From contig NZ_BBXD01000030.1 of assembly GCF_001570545.1 (NCBI RefSeq), forward strand, positions 1-64,000: 64,000 bases of DNA. Direction: 5' to 3'. Source of the DNA: Herbidospora mongoliensis. Lineage in GTDB: Bacteria; Actinomycetota; Actinomycetes; Streptosporangiales; Streptosporangiaceae. Below the pieces are notes generated by a model, which was not told where the DNA came from, ran no database searches, and was given only the letters and a program-made list of their open reading frames with translations. The position numbers were made by a program, and so were the translations under genes. This document shows positions 1 through 8,679 of this stretch, one piece after another (the first letter of the stretch is position 1; every line of letters begins with the position of its first letter).

Positions 1-2
1 CT

Positions 3-356
3 CCCACCCCGACCCCCACGCCCACTCCCACCCCGACTCCGACGCCCACGTCCGGTGCTCGGTCCTGCACGGCGACGTACTCGATCGCGTCGCAGTGGAG
101 CGGCGGCTTCCAGGCTGACGTGAGGGTCGTGCCCGGATCACAGGCGATCAGCGGGTGGACGGTGAACTGGACGTACACCGGCGGCCAGACGGTCAACTCG
201 TCGTGGAGCACGACGCTGACCAGCAGCGGCGGCGCCGTGACGGCCAAGAACGTGAACTACAACGGCTCGCTGTCCCCTGGCGGCTCGGCCACATTCGGCC
301 TCCTGGCGTCCGGCACCGCGGGCACCGCACCGACCCTGACCTGCACGGCGGTCTGA
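3..356 (+). CDS. C-terminal part of secreted protein with Thr-Pro linker and family 2 carbohydrate-binding module (partial)
   Basis: The reading frame is open from the left edge, so the catalytic part lies outside the window. It opens with a PTPTPT linker, then a roughly 95-residue module beginning at Ser-Gly-Ala-Arg-Ser-Cys and ending Thr-Cys-Thr-Ala-Val. The two terminal cysteines, the paired Trp in GWTVNWTY and the NSSWSTT and LSPGGSATFGLLAS segments are typical of cellulose-binding CBM2 modules. In such enzymes the module docks a secreted glycoside hydrolase or lytic oxygenase on cellulose or chitin. The enzyme class cannot be told from this fragment. A strong stem-loop follows the stop codon. 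Confidence 0.85.
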   Translation, partial: PTPTPTPTPTPTPTPTSGARSCTATYSIASQWSGGFQADVRVVPGSQAISGWTVNWTYTGGQTVNSSWSTTLTSSGGAVTAKNVNYNGSLSPGGSATFGLLASGTAGTAPTLTCTAV

Positions 357-364
357 CGGTCTGA

Positions 365-402
365 GGTGCTCCCGCCCGCCCATCGTGGTGGGCGGGAGCA
401 CC
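365..402. terminator. Bidirectional stem-loop terminator
   Basis: A 13-bp perfect GC-rich stem (365-377 with 390-402) and a 12-nt loop lie between two converging genes that stop at 356 and 404. There is no long T-run, as is common in actinomycetes. It probably serves both strands. Confidence 0.75.
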
Positions 403-403
403 C

Positions 404-1474
404 TTACTCCTGGGTGGGGCGGTGCCGGTCGAGGTCGTGTTCGGCCTGTTCGAGCTCGGTCAGCAGATCGGGATTCTGTTCGGCGAGGAGCTCGCGAATC
501 TCCTCTTCGGCCGCCGCTTCCGCCCGCGCCGCCTCCAGCGCCCGCCGCTGAGTGTCGAAGTCGGTGAACCGGTCACCGGCGACCGTGACGGCCTCGTCGC
601 TGGAGACCCGGCCGGCGCCTGACAGCACGTCCATGTCGTTGACGGCGATGAACTGGTCGGTGGCGGTCACCCACTCGGCCATGGTGATCTGCCGCCTGCG
701 GCGGGCCCGTAGTTCCGCGAAATCGAGGAACTGGGTGGTCAGCATGTTCAGCGTGGTGATCTCGTCGGAAGACAGGTAGTTCTTCGACACCGTCACGTCC
801 TGTTTGCGGACCCGATCGCCTTTCCACGTGGTGAGCCCCATGTTGGGCTTGCCCGCGTCGGCCCGCGCGACGATCAGCTCGGCGGCGGTGTGTCCGGTGA
901 CGGCGTGAACGAGCTTGTTCTGAATGCCGGCGAAGAACGTTCGGGCCAGATCAGAGGTCTTGTCGTAGTCGGCGCTGGTCGCCGCGAACAGATCGCGGAC
1001 CTTCTGGTAGAACCGCTTTTCGGAAGCGCGGATGTCGCGGATCCGCTCCAGTAGTTCGTCGAAGTAGTCGAAGCCGCCGGGATCCTTGAGACGTTCGTCG
1101 TTGAGGACGAATCCCTTGACGAGATATTCGCGGAGGGTGGTGGTCGCCCACTGCCGGAACTGAACTCCGCGCGGTGACCGGACCCGATATCCGACGGCGA
1201 GGACCATGTCGAGGTTGTAGATCCGCACCTCACGGCGCACTTCTCGGGGGCCCTCCTGGCGAACTATTAACTGAGAATTAGTACTTGCCTCGGTGAGTTC
1301 GCCGTCATCAAGAATATGGGCAATCCGCTGATTGACATTGGGCACACTGGTGTCGAAGAGTTCGGCCATCTGCGCCTGTGTCAGCCAGACCGTGCCGTTG
1401 GTGGCGCGGAGCTGAATTTGAGCGCGGCCGTCTTCGGTCTTATAGAGGATAAAATCACCGCTGCTGTTTTCCAT
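404..1474 (-). CDS. RhuM-family (virulence RhuM-like) protein
   Basis: A 356-residue protein. The N-terminus carries the RhuM signature region: a DGRAQIQLR strand, then an HTH-like VWLTQAQMAELFDTS segment, a conserved Glu-Val-Arg-Ile-Tyr-Asn-Leu-Asp block and YRVRSPRGVQFRQWA. The C-terminal third (from about residue 290) is an Ala/Glu/Arg-rich predicted coiled coil. RhuM proteins were named from a Salmonella pathogenicity island and occur widely on mobile islands; their biochemical role is not established. The first 250 nt of the gene and its upstream region (about 1260-1560) are visibly poorer in GC than the surroundings, which suggests horizontal acquisition. Confidence 0.8.
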   Translation of the reverse strand: MENSSGDFILYKTEDGRAQIQLRATNGTVWLTQAQMAELFDTSVPNVNQRIAHILDDGELTEASTNSQLIVRQEGPREVRREVRIYNLDMVLAVGYRVRSPRGVQFRQWATTTLREYLVKGFVLNDERLKDPGGFDYFDELLERIRDIRASEKRFYQKVRDLFAATSADYDKTSDLARTFFAGIQNKLVHAVTGHTAAELIVARADAGKPNMGLTTWKGDRVRKQDVTVSKNYLSSDEITTLNMLTTQFLDFAELRARRRRQITMAEWVTATDQFIAVNDMDVLSGAGRVSSDEAVTVAGDRFTDFDTQRRALEAARAEAAAEEEIRELLAEQNPDLLTELEQAEHDLDRHRPTQE

Positions 1475-1611
1475 GCGACATCCTCTACCAAACTATCTGT
1501 ACCTCGGGCTCGGCTTTCGCCTCATTCGGTATCACTGTGATCCACAGGATTCTAAGTTTAGCTAGCTTTGTCCTGTATTCGTCTTCGCATGCGATCTGAC
1601 GTGAACGACGG

Positions 1612-1640
1612 AGGACCCCGGCCCACGTAGGCCGGGGTCC
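1612..1640 (-). terminator. Stem-loop after the serine hydrolase gene
   Basis: An inverted repeat (GGACCCCGGCC with GGCCGGGGTCC, loop of about 6 nt) lies 14 nt past the stop codon of the minus-strand serine hydrolase at 1654. It has no T-run. It is probably its terminator. Confidence 0.55.
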
Positions 1641-1653
1641 TTCCGTTCGTGGG

Positions 1654-2778
1654 TCAGTTCTGGGCGCAGATCGTGCGGTCCAAGGCCTCGATGGGGCGCA
1701 TGACCGCTTTCTCGCTGGTGGGGAGGGCGGTGACCGCGAGGGTCACGGCTCGGCCGTCTTCGGTGGCGCCGTTGCGGGTTTCGTAGCCGTCGATGTCGCC
1801 GCCGTGGCCCCATGCGGTCCCGCCGCAGCTCAGGGGGATCTTGACGATGCCGAGGCCGTACGTCCAGCCGGGGACGAAGCCCTCCGGCTTGACCGTCTTC
1901 TTCATCTCGGTCAGCTGGGCGGGCTTGACCAGTGCGCCGTCGAGCAGGGCGCGGTAGAAGCGGTTCAGGTCGCTCGGGGTGGCGATGAGCTGTCCGGCGG
2001 CCCAGCCCCACGACGGGTCGAGTGAGGTGACGTCGATCGGGTCGGCGCCGGGCTTGGCGAAGTGGTAGCCGCGCGGGTGCCTGCCCCGGATGCCTCGCTC
2101 GCCCAGGCCGGGCCAGTAGGTGTCGTGAAGGCCGAGGGGCTTGATGATCCGGTTGGTGACCTCCTCGTGGATGGGCCTTCCGGTCACCTTCTCCACGAGC
2201 AGGCCCAGCACGACGTAGCCGGTGTTGCTGTACTCCCACTTCTCGCCGGGGGCGAAGGCCCGCTTGTGGCTCAGGCCGAGGTCGAGCAGGTCGCGGGGGC
2301 TCAGGTAGACGTCGCGTAATTCGGTGATCGGCTTGATCCAGCGGGTGTAGTTGGGCAGGCCGCTCGTGTGGTTGAGGAGCTGACGGACGGTGATCTTCCG
2401 GCCGTCGTTGCCGTTGCGGCGGATCAGGCCCGGCAGGTAGGTCTCGACCGTCGCGTCCAGGTCGATTCTGCTCTCGCCGACGAGCTGCATGACGACGACC
2501 GCGACGTAGGGCTTGGTGTTGCTGCCGATGCGGACCCGGCCGTCGACCGGGACCTTCGCGCCGGTCTTGAGGTCGCCTACTCCGGCGACGTAGTTACGGA
2601 CCTTCCCGTCGCGGCCCTGCGCCGAGGCGAGGGCGCCGGGGAAGTCGGCGCCGACGAGGGTGTCGAGTTCACGCTGGACGGTGTCCTGCTTCGGCGCGGC
2701 TGACGCGGCGGCGGTGGTGGCCGCGGTCAGGGTGAACGCGGTCACCACGGCCACGGCGCCCTTCGAGAGAGATGACAT
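1654..2778 (-). CDS. Secreted serine hydrolase, beta-lactamase / D-Ala-D-Ala carboxypeptidase (S12) family
   Basis: 374 residues with a Sec signal peptide (Ala/Thr-rich hydrophobic stretch, cleavage near Ala-Ser-Ala-Ala-Pro, about residue 29). The three active-site motifs of the class C beta-lactamase/S12 fold are present: S86-N-T-K89 (SxxK nucleophile and base), Y183-S-N185, and H325-G-G327 in the position of KTG. The length is normal for an R61-type DD-peptidase or esterase of this family. It acts outside the membrane, most likely on D-amino-acid peptides or esters; the true substrate is unknown. It is the only gene between the RhuM gene and the oxidoreductase. Confidence 0.88.
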   Translation of the reverse strand: MSSLSKGAVAVVTAFTLTAATTAAASAAPKQDTVQRELDTLVGADFPGALASAQGRDGKVRNYVAGVGDLKTGAKVPVDGRVRIGSNTKPYVAVVVMQLVGESRIDLDATVETYLPGLIRRNGNDGRKITVRQLLNHTSGLPNYTRWIKPITELRDVYLSPRDLLDLGLSHKRAFAPGEKWEYSNTGYVVLGLLVEKVTGRPIHEEVTNRIIKPLGLHDTYWPGLGERGIRGRHPRGYHFAKPGADPIDVTSLDPSWGWAAGQLIATPSDLNRFYRALLDGALVKPAQLTEMKKTVKPEGFVPGWTYGLGIVKIPLSCGGTAWGHGGDIDGYETRNGATEDGRAVTLAVTALPTSEKAVMRPIEALDRTICAQN

Positions 2779-2884
2779 CAGGTTGCTCCCTGCTGGATCG
2801 TCGTTGTGCGGACATATCCAGCCTTTCGCTCGATACCCCCTCGCATCGATCCCGCGTCCTGGAAGGTCCTTGGTACCGGTGGCC

Positions 2885-3847
2885 CTACCTCGGAGTCAGG
2901 ATCAGGCGCCCCGAGACGCCGCCGGCCTCCAACCGCGTGTGGGCGTCGGAGGCCTCCGCGAGGGGGTAGGTGGAGACGTCCAGCTTGATCGAGCCGCCGG
3001 CGAGCGCCGCCAGCGCCTCGGCGGCGGCCGGGGCGGCCAGGGCCGGGGTCCTGACGAGGAAGTTGCCGACGGCGAAGCCGACCACGCCCCGGTTGCCGAA
3101 CCACAGCTCGTTGGTGTCGACGGAGTGGCCCGAGCTGTCGGCGCCGCCCACCGCGATCAGGCGGCCCATGTCGGCGAGCAGGCTCATCGCCTTCCCCCGG
3201 AGGGCCCCGCCGACCGGGTCGACGATGACGTCGAACTCCTCGCCGTCCAGCGAGTCGAAGAGCGCTCCCCGGTCGAAGCCGAGCCGCTCGGCCTCGACGA
3301 TCCGGCCGGCGGATCGCACGGTTCCGACGACCTCGGCCGCGCCGAGGCGGCGGGCGATGGCGGGGAAGACCGAGGCCAGCGCGCCGGTCGCGCCGAGTAC
3401 CAGCACCCGGGCACCCTCCGGCAACGCGATGGCCCTGGTCAGGGCCAGCACTGCGGTGGTCGCGTTGGGGAGCGCCGCGACCGCCTGGACGGGGTCGACG
3501 CCGTCCGGGAGGCGGAAGGTGGCCGCCGCGGGGGCGATCATCACCTCGGCGTAGCCGCCGCCGGAGGCGATCGACAGGGTCGCGACGCGGTCGCCCGGGG
3601 CCAGCGCGGTCACGTCCGCGCCGACGGCGCGTACCGTGCCCGCCACCTCGATCCCGGGGGTGTACGGCGGCTCCATCGGCATGTCGTAGGCGGCGAGGTC
3701 GCCGCGCCGGATCAGCACGTCGATGAGGCCGACGGCGGCGTGCGTCACGTCGATGGCCACCTGGCCGGGGCCCGGCACGGGGTCGGGCAGGTCGACCAGG
3801 TCGAGCACTTCAGGGCCGCCGTAGCGGGTCACGCGGATGCTTCTCAT
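2885..3847 (-). CDS. Zinc-free quinone oxidoreductase / alcohol dehydrogenase-like MDR protein
   Basis: A medium-chain dehydrogenase/reductase of 320 residues. The N-terminal GroES-like fold (VTRYGGPEVLDLVDLPDP, PYTPGIEVAGTVRAVG) is followed by a Rossmann segment with a nucleotide-binding Gly/Ala-rich turn (RVLVLGATGALASVFP). The zinc-ligand cysteines of alcohol dehydrogenases are missing, as in NADPH quinone reductases. The start is placed at 3847, 24 nt inside the longest frame, because GGAGAG lies six bases ahead of that ATG. It is next to an MmyB-type regulator gene (3900-4727) on the same strand, which may control it. Confidence 0.88.
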   Translation of the reverse strand: MRSIRVTRYGGPEVLDLVDLPDPVPGPGQVAIDVTHAAVGLIDVLIRRGDLAAYDMPMEPPYTPGIEVAGTVRAVGADVTALAPGDRVATLSIASGGGYAEVMIAPAAATFRLPDGVDPVQAVAALPNATTAVLALTRAIALPEGARVLVLGATGALASVFPAIARRLGAAEVVGTVRSAGRIVEAERLGFDRGALFDSLDGEEFDVIVDPVGGALRGKAMSLLADMGRLIAVGGADSSGHSVDTNELWFGNRGVVGFAVGNFLVRTPALAAPAAAEALAALAGGSIKLDVSTYPLAEASDAHTRLEAGGVSGRLILTPR

Positions 3848-3899
3848 GATGATCTCTCCGGAAAAGGGCATGCCGAAGACAGCCCGGGGCGAAGGGGAA

Positions 3900-4727
3900 T
3901 CAGGCCTTGGTGGTCGAGGCGTGCCAGGAGCCGAGCAGCCGTAGCGCGTCGGCCGACGGCGAGCCCGGGTCGGCGTGGAACAGCACGACCGACTGTTCCG
4001 GGTCGCCGGCCGCGAGGAACGTCTCGTAGTTCAGGGTCAGCTCGCCGACGACGGGGTGGCGGAAGCGCTTCCTGCCGTCGGCGTGTCGGTCGACGCTGTG
4101 CTCGCCCCACACCTGGCGGAACAGGTCGCTGCCCCGCGAGAGGTCCTCGATCAGCGTGGTGAGCCCGGGGTCGTCGAGATGGGATCCGGCGTAGAGGCGC
4201 AGGATGGCGACGACGCTGCGGGCGACCTGGGGCCAGTCGGGGTAGAGGGCCTTCGCGGCCGGGTCGAGCAGGATGAAGCGGGCCATGTTGCGGCCGGTGA
4301 AGCCGACGTACAGGGCCTTGAAGAGGTCATTGGCGGCCAGCACGTCCATGCACCGGCCCTGCACCATCGCGGGGACCTGATCGAGTGAGTTGACCAGGTT
4401 CAGCAGTCTCGGGCTGACCCGCTGCCTCGGCAGGGGCTCGCGGCGCAGGATCTGGCCGGTCTCGGCGGCGATCAGGTCGTAGAGGTGGGCGCGCTCGGTC
4501 TCGTCGAGCCGCAGGGCGCGGGCCAGCGCCTCCCACACCGAGCGGGAGACGCCTCGGGTGTGGCCGCGCTCCAGCTTGACGTAGTAGTCGACGCTCACCC
4601 CCGCGAGCGACGCGACCTCTTCGCGGCGCAGCCCCGGCACCCGGCGCGGCCGTACATCGAGAGGGAGCCCGACCGCGTCCGGGGAGATCCGGGCGCGGCG
4701 GGCTCGGAGGAACTCACCCACAGCCAT
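3900..4727 (-). CDS. XRE-family regulator with MmyB-like ligand-binding domain
   Basis: 275 residues. Residues about 1-75 form a helix-turn-helix (LRREEVASLAGVSVDYYVKLERG) with the RRVPGLRREEVA signature of this subfamily. Residues 100-270 match the MmyB-like PAS-type C-terminal domain, including the RKRFRHPVVGELTLNYE block. Such regulators commonly sit next to short-chain or medium-chain reductases and control them; here the quinone reductase follows 52 nt downstream. There is no clear Shine-Dalgarno ahead of the ATG, so a leaderless transcript is possible. A paralogous gene lies at 7658-8482 on the other strand. Confidence 0.88.
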   Translation of the reverse strand: MAVGEFLRARRARISPDAVGLPLDVRPRRVPGLRREEVASLAGVSVDYYVKLERGHTRGVSRSVWEALARALRLDETERAHLYDLIAAETGQILRREPLPRQRVSPRLLNLVNSLDQVPAMVQGRCMDVLAANDLFKALYVGFTGRNMARFILLDPAAKALYPDWPQVARSVVAILRLYAGSHLDDPGLTTLIEDLSRGSDLFRQVWGEHSVDRHADGRKRFRHPVVGELTLNYETFLAAGDPEQSVVLFHADPGSPSADALRLLGSWHASTTKA

Positions 4728-4796
4728 GAGTTCAGGCTATGCATGCCGATCCTGCGACGGACCGGTGAGACAGGTACTGGTGGAGCCCCCCGGGGA

Positions 4797-5771
4797 TTAC
4801 AGGTTGTTCATGGCCAGGCCGTGGGGTGTGTCCCTGGCGCCGGTGACGGCTCCGGGCGGCACGGCTTCGGCGAGCCGGGCGAGCTCCTCGCCGGTGAGGG
4901 TGATCTCCATGGCCGCGGCGTTCTCCTCCAGGTAGCGGCGCCGCTTCGTGCCGGGGATGGCGACCGCGCCCTGCGCGGCGACCCAGGCGAGGGCGATCTG
5001 CGCCGGGGTCGCGCCCCGGGCCGCGGCGACGGCGCCGATCCGGTCGACGAGCGGCCGGTTGGCCTCGATGGTCCCGGGCTCGAACCAGGGGAGGCCGCGG
5101 CGGGCGTCGCCGGGGTCGAGGTCGTCGGTGCTGCGGATCGCGCCGGTCAGCAGGCCCCGGCCGATGGGAGAGAAGGCCACCAGGCCGATGCCCAGCTCGT
5201 CGAGGGTCTCCTTCACGCCGTTGACCAGGAGGTCCTGGGCGAACAGCGACAGCTCCGACTGCACGGCCGTGATGGGGTGGACGGCGTGCGCCCGGCGGAT
5301 CGTCGCCGGGCCGGCCTCCGACAGGCCCAGGTAGCGCACCTTGCCCGCCGTGACCAGCTCGGCCATCGCGCCGACGGTCTCCTCGATGGGGACCGCCGGG
5401 TCGACCCGGTGCAGGTAGTAGAGGTCGATCACGTCGACGTCGAGGTGCCGCAGCGACCTGTCGGCGGCCCGGCGGACGTGCTCCGGCCCGCCGTCCATCG
5501 CCGCGCCGTTGTCGAAGTCGAGGCCGAACTTCGTGGCGATGGTGAACTCGTCGCGGCGGGTGCCCAGCGCGCGGGCGATGAGCTTCTCGTTCTCGTACGG
5601 ACCGTAGGCCTCCGCCGTGTCGATGTGGGTGACCCCGAGGTCGACGGCCCGGTTGAGGGTGGCCACGGCCTCGGTCTCGTCGGTGGTGCCGTAGAAGGCG
5701 CTCATTCCCATGGCGCCCAGACCCTGCGGGGAGATCTGGAAACCGTGCCGTCCGAGGTTGACGTTCTTCAC
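4797..5771 (-). CDS. Aldo/keto reductase
   Basis: 324 residues, NADPH-dependent carbonyl reductase family. The (beta/alpha)8 markers are visible: GLGAMGMSAFYG, the catalytic Asp in HIDTAEAYG, Tyr in EAYGPYENE, Lys in IATKFGLDF, and His in LYYLHRVD. The frame stays open far upstream into the MerR gene, but homology starts at VKNVNLGRHG. I therefore choose the GTG at 5771, which overlaps the MerR stop by four bases (GTGA). That implies translational coupling: regulator first, enzyme second. The physiological aldehyde or ketone is unknown. Confidence 0.88.
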   Translation of the reverse strand: MKNVNLGRHGFQISPQGLGAMGMSAFYGTTDETEAVATLNRAVDLGVTHIDTAEAYGPYENEKLIARALGTRRDEFTIATKFGLDFDNGAAMDGGPEHVRRAADRSLRHLDVDVIDLYYLHRVDPAVPIEETVGAMAELVTAGKVRYLGLSEAGPATIRRAHAVHPITAVQSELSLFAQDLLVNGVKETLDELGIGLVAFSPIGRGLLTGAIRSTDDLDPGDARRGLPWFEPGTIEANRPLVDRIGAVAAARGATPAQIALAWVAAQGAVAIPGTKRRRYLEENAAAMEITLTGEELARLAEAVPPGAVTGARDTPHGLAMNNL

Positions 5772-6172
5772 TGGAGTGACTTTCTGTAGTGGGCGATCTT
5801 CTGCTCGATCGCCGCCAGGTGACGCTGGGTGCGCCGCATCTCGGCGATGACCCGTTCGCGGTGCCGGGTCAGCACCTCCAGGCGTCCGGCCTCGGTGCCC
5901 TCGCGTCGGCTGAGGTCGGCCATCACCCGGATGTCGGCGATGGACATGCCCGTCTCGCGGAGCATGACGAGGCCCGCTATCCACGCCAGGTCGCGCTCCC
6001 GGTAGCGCCGGCGCCCGCTCGCGTCGCGGGGCGCCGGGTCCAGGAGGAGGCCTTCTCGTTCGTAGTAGCGCAGGGCCTCGACGCCGACTCCGGTCGCCTC
6101 GGACGCCTGGCCGATCGACAGGCCATCGGGCGGGATCTCCACGCTGACCTGGGGCAACAGCACCTCGCTCAT
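5768..6172 (-). CDS. MerR-family transcriptional regulator
   Basis: 134 residues with the N-terminal winged helix (LSIGQASEATGVGVEALRYYEREGLL), the RRRYRERDLAWI wing, and a C-terminal dimerisation coiled coil rich in Arg and Glu. No cysteine pair is present, so it is unlikely to be a metal or redox-cluster sensor. It looks like the aldehyde/multidrug-responsive branch usually paired with reductases. It is the first gene of a two-gene operon with the aldo/keto reductase. A perfect 20-bp palindrome lies 15 nt upstream of its ATG. Confidence 0.9.
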   Translation of the reverse strand: MSEVLLPQVSVEIPPDGLSIGQASEATGVGVEALRYYEREGLLLDPAPRDASGRRRYRERDLAWIAGLVMLRETGMSIADIRVMADLSRREGTEAGRLEVLTRHRERVIAEMRRTQRHLAAIEQKIAHYRKSLQ

Positions 6173-6186
6173 GTCTTCACACTGCC

Positions 6187-6206
6187 ACCTGTAGCGCGCT
6201 ACAGGT
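6187..6206. promoter_or_regulatory. Perfect 20-bp palindrome, candidate MerR operator
   Basis: The sequence acctgtagcgcgctacaggt is exactly its own reverse complement. It lies 15 nt before the MerR start codon and touches the stop codon of the aldehyde dehydrogenase gene. MerR proteins bind dyads of this size between the -35 and -10 boxes. The closeness to the ATG implies a very short leader. Autoregulation is inferred. Confidence 0.7.
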
Positions 6207-7561
6207 CAACCCAGCTGGATCGACTTGACCTCCAGGAACTCCTCCAATCCGTAGCGGCCGAACTCGCGGCCGTTGCCCGATTGGCCGTAACCGCCGAAGG
6301 GGGCGAGCGGGTTCCAGTGGCCGCCGTTGACGTCGACCTGGCCGGCCCGGATCCGCCGGGCCACCGCCCGTGCGGGCTCGTCAGGGCCGAAGACGCCGCT
6401 CGTCAGGCCGTAGGCGGTGCCGTTGGCGATGGTGACGGCCTCGTCCAGGTCCCGGTACGGAATGATCGTCAGGACCGGTCCGAAGATCTCGTCCTGGGCG
6501 ATCGCCGACGCGGGGTCGACGTCGGCGAAGATCGTCGGACGCACGTAGGCGCCCTTCTCGAACGGCCGTCCGGTGCCGCCGAAGACCAGGCGGGCGCCGT
6601 CGGCGATGCCGCGCTCGATGTAGCCGTGCACCTTCTCGCGGTGCTCCTCCGACGCCATCGGGCCGATCATCGTCGTCTCCTGCAGGGGATCACCGACCGT
6701 GTAGCCCTCGGCGACGGCCACCGCACGGGCGACGATCTCGTCCTGGAGCTCGAAGGGCACCAGCAGGCGCGGCCACGAGCCGCAGACCTGGCCGCCGTTG
6801 GTGAAGGCCATCGCCACTCCGGTCGGCACGGCCACGTCCAGGTCAGCCCCGGAGATGATCACGTTGGCGCCCTTGCCGCCCAGTTCCAGCGCGACCCGCT
6901 TGACCGTCGCGGCGGCGACCGCGCCGATGCGGCGACCGGCCCGGGTGGAGCCGGTGAAGGAGATCATGTCGATGCCGGGGTGGGCGGAGATGGCTTCGCC
7001 GACGACCTCGCCGGTGCCGTACACGACATTGAGGACCCCGGCCGGAAGGCCGGCCTCCAGCGCCACCTCCAGCAGGACGCGGGCGGTGAGCGGCGCGATC
7101 TCGGACGGCTTCCAGACCACCGTGTCGCCCGCGACCAGCGCCGGAGCGAGTTTCGAGACGATCTGCTGGAGCGGGAAGTTCCACGGTGTGATGGCGCCGA
7201 CGACGCCGATCGGCTCGCGGACGATCAGCGAGGTGCCGAGCTCCTCGGTCCAGGCGAAGGTCTCGGCCAGGGCGGCGAACGACTGGGCGACGGCCACCGG
7301 GAACTGGATCTGCGCGGTGCGCGACAGGCTGATCGGGGCGCCCATCTCGGCGGTGATCAGAGCGGCGAGCTCCTCGGTACGGGAGGCGATGCCGGCCCCG
7401 ATGCGGCCCACGACGGCCGCCCGCTCCAGGGGGTCGGTGGCGGCCCAGCCGGGGAGGGCCGCGCGGGCGGTGGCCACGGCGCGGTCGACGTCGGCCGCCG
7501 TGCCTGAGGGGATCTCACCGACGATGTCGCCGGTGGCGGGGTTGTAGACGTTGATGCTCAT
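6206..7561 (-). CDS. NAD(P)-dependent aldehyde dehydrogenase
   Basis: 451 residues from the chosen ATG. It has the family fold with the catalytic general base in LELGGKGANVII and the nucleophilic Cys in NGGQVCGS, plus the cofactor-binding block GVVGAITPWNFPL and FTGSTRAGRRIG. The C-terminal FGGYGQSGNGREFGRYGLEEFLE motif is typical. The start is uncertain: ATG at 7561 gives MSINVYNPATGDIVGE, and another ATG lies 33 nt upstream at 7594; neither has a good Shine-Dalgarno. It is divergent from the MmyB-type regulator at 7658, which likely controls it from the roughly 96-nt shared region. It oxidises an unknown aldehyde to the acid. Confidence 0.88.
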   Translation of the reverse strand: MSINVYNPATGDIVGEIPSGTAADVDRAVATARAALPGWAATDPLERAAVVGRIGAGIASRTEELAALITAEMGAPISLSRTAQIQFPVAVAQSFAALAETFAWTEELGTSLIVREPIGVVGAITPWNFPLQQIVSKLAPALVAGDTVVWKPSEIAPLTARVLLEVALEAGLPAGVLNVVYGTGEVVGEAISAHPGIDMISFTGSTRAGRRIGAVAAATVKRVALELGGKGANVIISGADLDVAVPTGVAMAFTNGGQVCGSWPRLLVPFELQDEIVARAVAVAEGYTVGDPLQETTMIGPMASEEHREKVHGYIERGIADGARLVFGGTGRPFEKGAYVRPTIFADVDPASAIAQDEIFGPVLTIIPYRDLDEAVTIANGTAYGLTSGVFGPDEPARAVARRIRAGQVDVNGGHWNPLAPFGGYGQSGNGREFGRYGLEEFLEVKSIQLG

Positions 7562-7657
7562 GGCATCGAATCTGCCGTCGTCCGCGAACCGCATCCAGGG
7601 ACGAAGAATCCGTGCCTGAGAGGAATCGGCCCAGCCCAGGCCGGTGTTGAAGCCATC

Positions 7658-8482
7658 ATGCAACGGGCCCGTCTCGCTGAATTCCTGCGCTCCCGGCGCG
7701 CGGCCGTGCAGCCCGAGGACGTCGGCCTGCCGCGCGGGTCGCGCCGCCGCACGGGCGGGCTGCGCCGCGAGGAGGTCGCGGCCCTGTCGGCCATGTCGAC
7801 CGACTACTACAGCCGCATCGAGCAGCAGCGCGGGCCGCAGCCGTCCGAGCAGATGCTGGCCGCCATCGCCCGCGCGCTGCGGCTGACCGACCAGGAGCGG
7901 GACCATCTGTTCCGGCTGGGCGGGTACGCCGTCCCATTGCGCATAAAGCCCTCAAAGCAGGTTAATCCGGGCATGGAACGGATCTTCGACAACCTGCCCG
8001 ACGACGCGGCCGCGCTCGTCGTCAGCGATCTCGGCGAGACCCTGCGGCAGACCCCGCTGGCGCGCGAACTCCTCGGCGACGGCCTCGCCCACGACGGGCT
8101 CTCGGCCAGCCTGCACTACCGGTGGTTCGCCGATCCGGCCGTACGCGGAATCCACCCCGACGACGATCACGCCACCCACAGCCGCGAGCTCGCCGCGGAC
8201 CTGCACCGGATCTACACCCGCGACGGTGATCGCTCCCGGGCGGGGGAGATCGTGCGGGCGCTGCTGGAGCGCAGCCCGGAGTTCGCCGGGCTCTGGCGGG
8301 AGCATCCGGTGGCCGGGCCGTCGTGCGCGCGGAAGCGGTTCCGGCACCCCGAGGCGGGGCTGCTCGAGCTGCACTGCCAGACGCTGACCGACCCCGATCA
8401 GAGCCAGTCGCTGCTCGTCTACACAGCCCCATCCGGCTCAGAAACCGCCGGGAAGCTCAGATCGATTGGTTTGCACGGGTAG
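7658..8482 (+). CDS. XRE-family regulator with MmyB-like ligand-binding domain
   Basis: 274 residues, clearly paralogous in layout to the gene at 3900-4727. The N-terminal HTH reads GLRREEVAALSAMSTDYYSRIEQQRG, followed by the MmyB-like domain (residues about 95-270) with YRWFADPAVRGIHP and RKRFRHPEAGLLELHCQ. It is divergently transcribed from the aldehyde dehydrogenase gene, the usual arrangement for regulator and target in this family. The inducer is unknown. The sequence downstream (8483-8679) holds no gene; it should contain the promoter of the ROK regulator. Confidence 0.88.
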   Translation: MQRARLAEFLRSRRAAVQPEDVGLPRGSRRRTGGLRREEVAALSAMSTDYYSRIEQQRGPQPSEQMLAAIARALRLTDQERDHLFRLGGYAVPLRIKPSKQVNPGMERIFDNLPDDAAALVVSDLGETLRQTPLARELLGDGLAHDGLSASLHYRWFADPAVRGIHPDDDHATHSRELAADLHRIYTRDGDRSRAGEIVRALLERSPEFAGLWREHPVAGPSCARKRFRHPEAGLLELHCQTLTDPDQSQSLLVYTAPSGSETAGKLRSIGLHG

Positions 8483-8679
8483 CCAAATTAAAGGTTGACG
8501 CGTCCCGCCACGCCGGGCGCGCCGCTTTGTAACGGTCCAGTTACGCGCCGCACAAGCCTTTAACCTGCGCTTATGTGTCGATGTGAACTTGTTATCCGCT
8601 CACACCGTGCGCTCCAGACACGTGCGTGTTACAAACCTCATTAATTGATTGCAGAGACAAATCAAAGGCGGTGACCCGC

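Noticed and set aside
5772-5984. Upstream extension of the aldo/keto reductase frame
   Set aside because: It overlaps the MerR gene and its translation is Arg/Pro/His-rich; family homology starts at the GTG at 5771.
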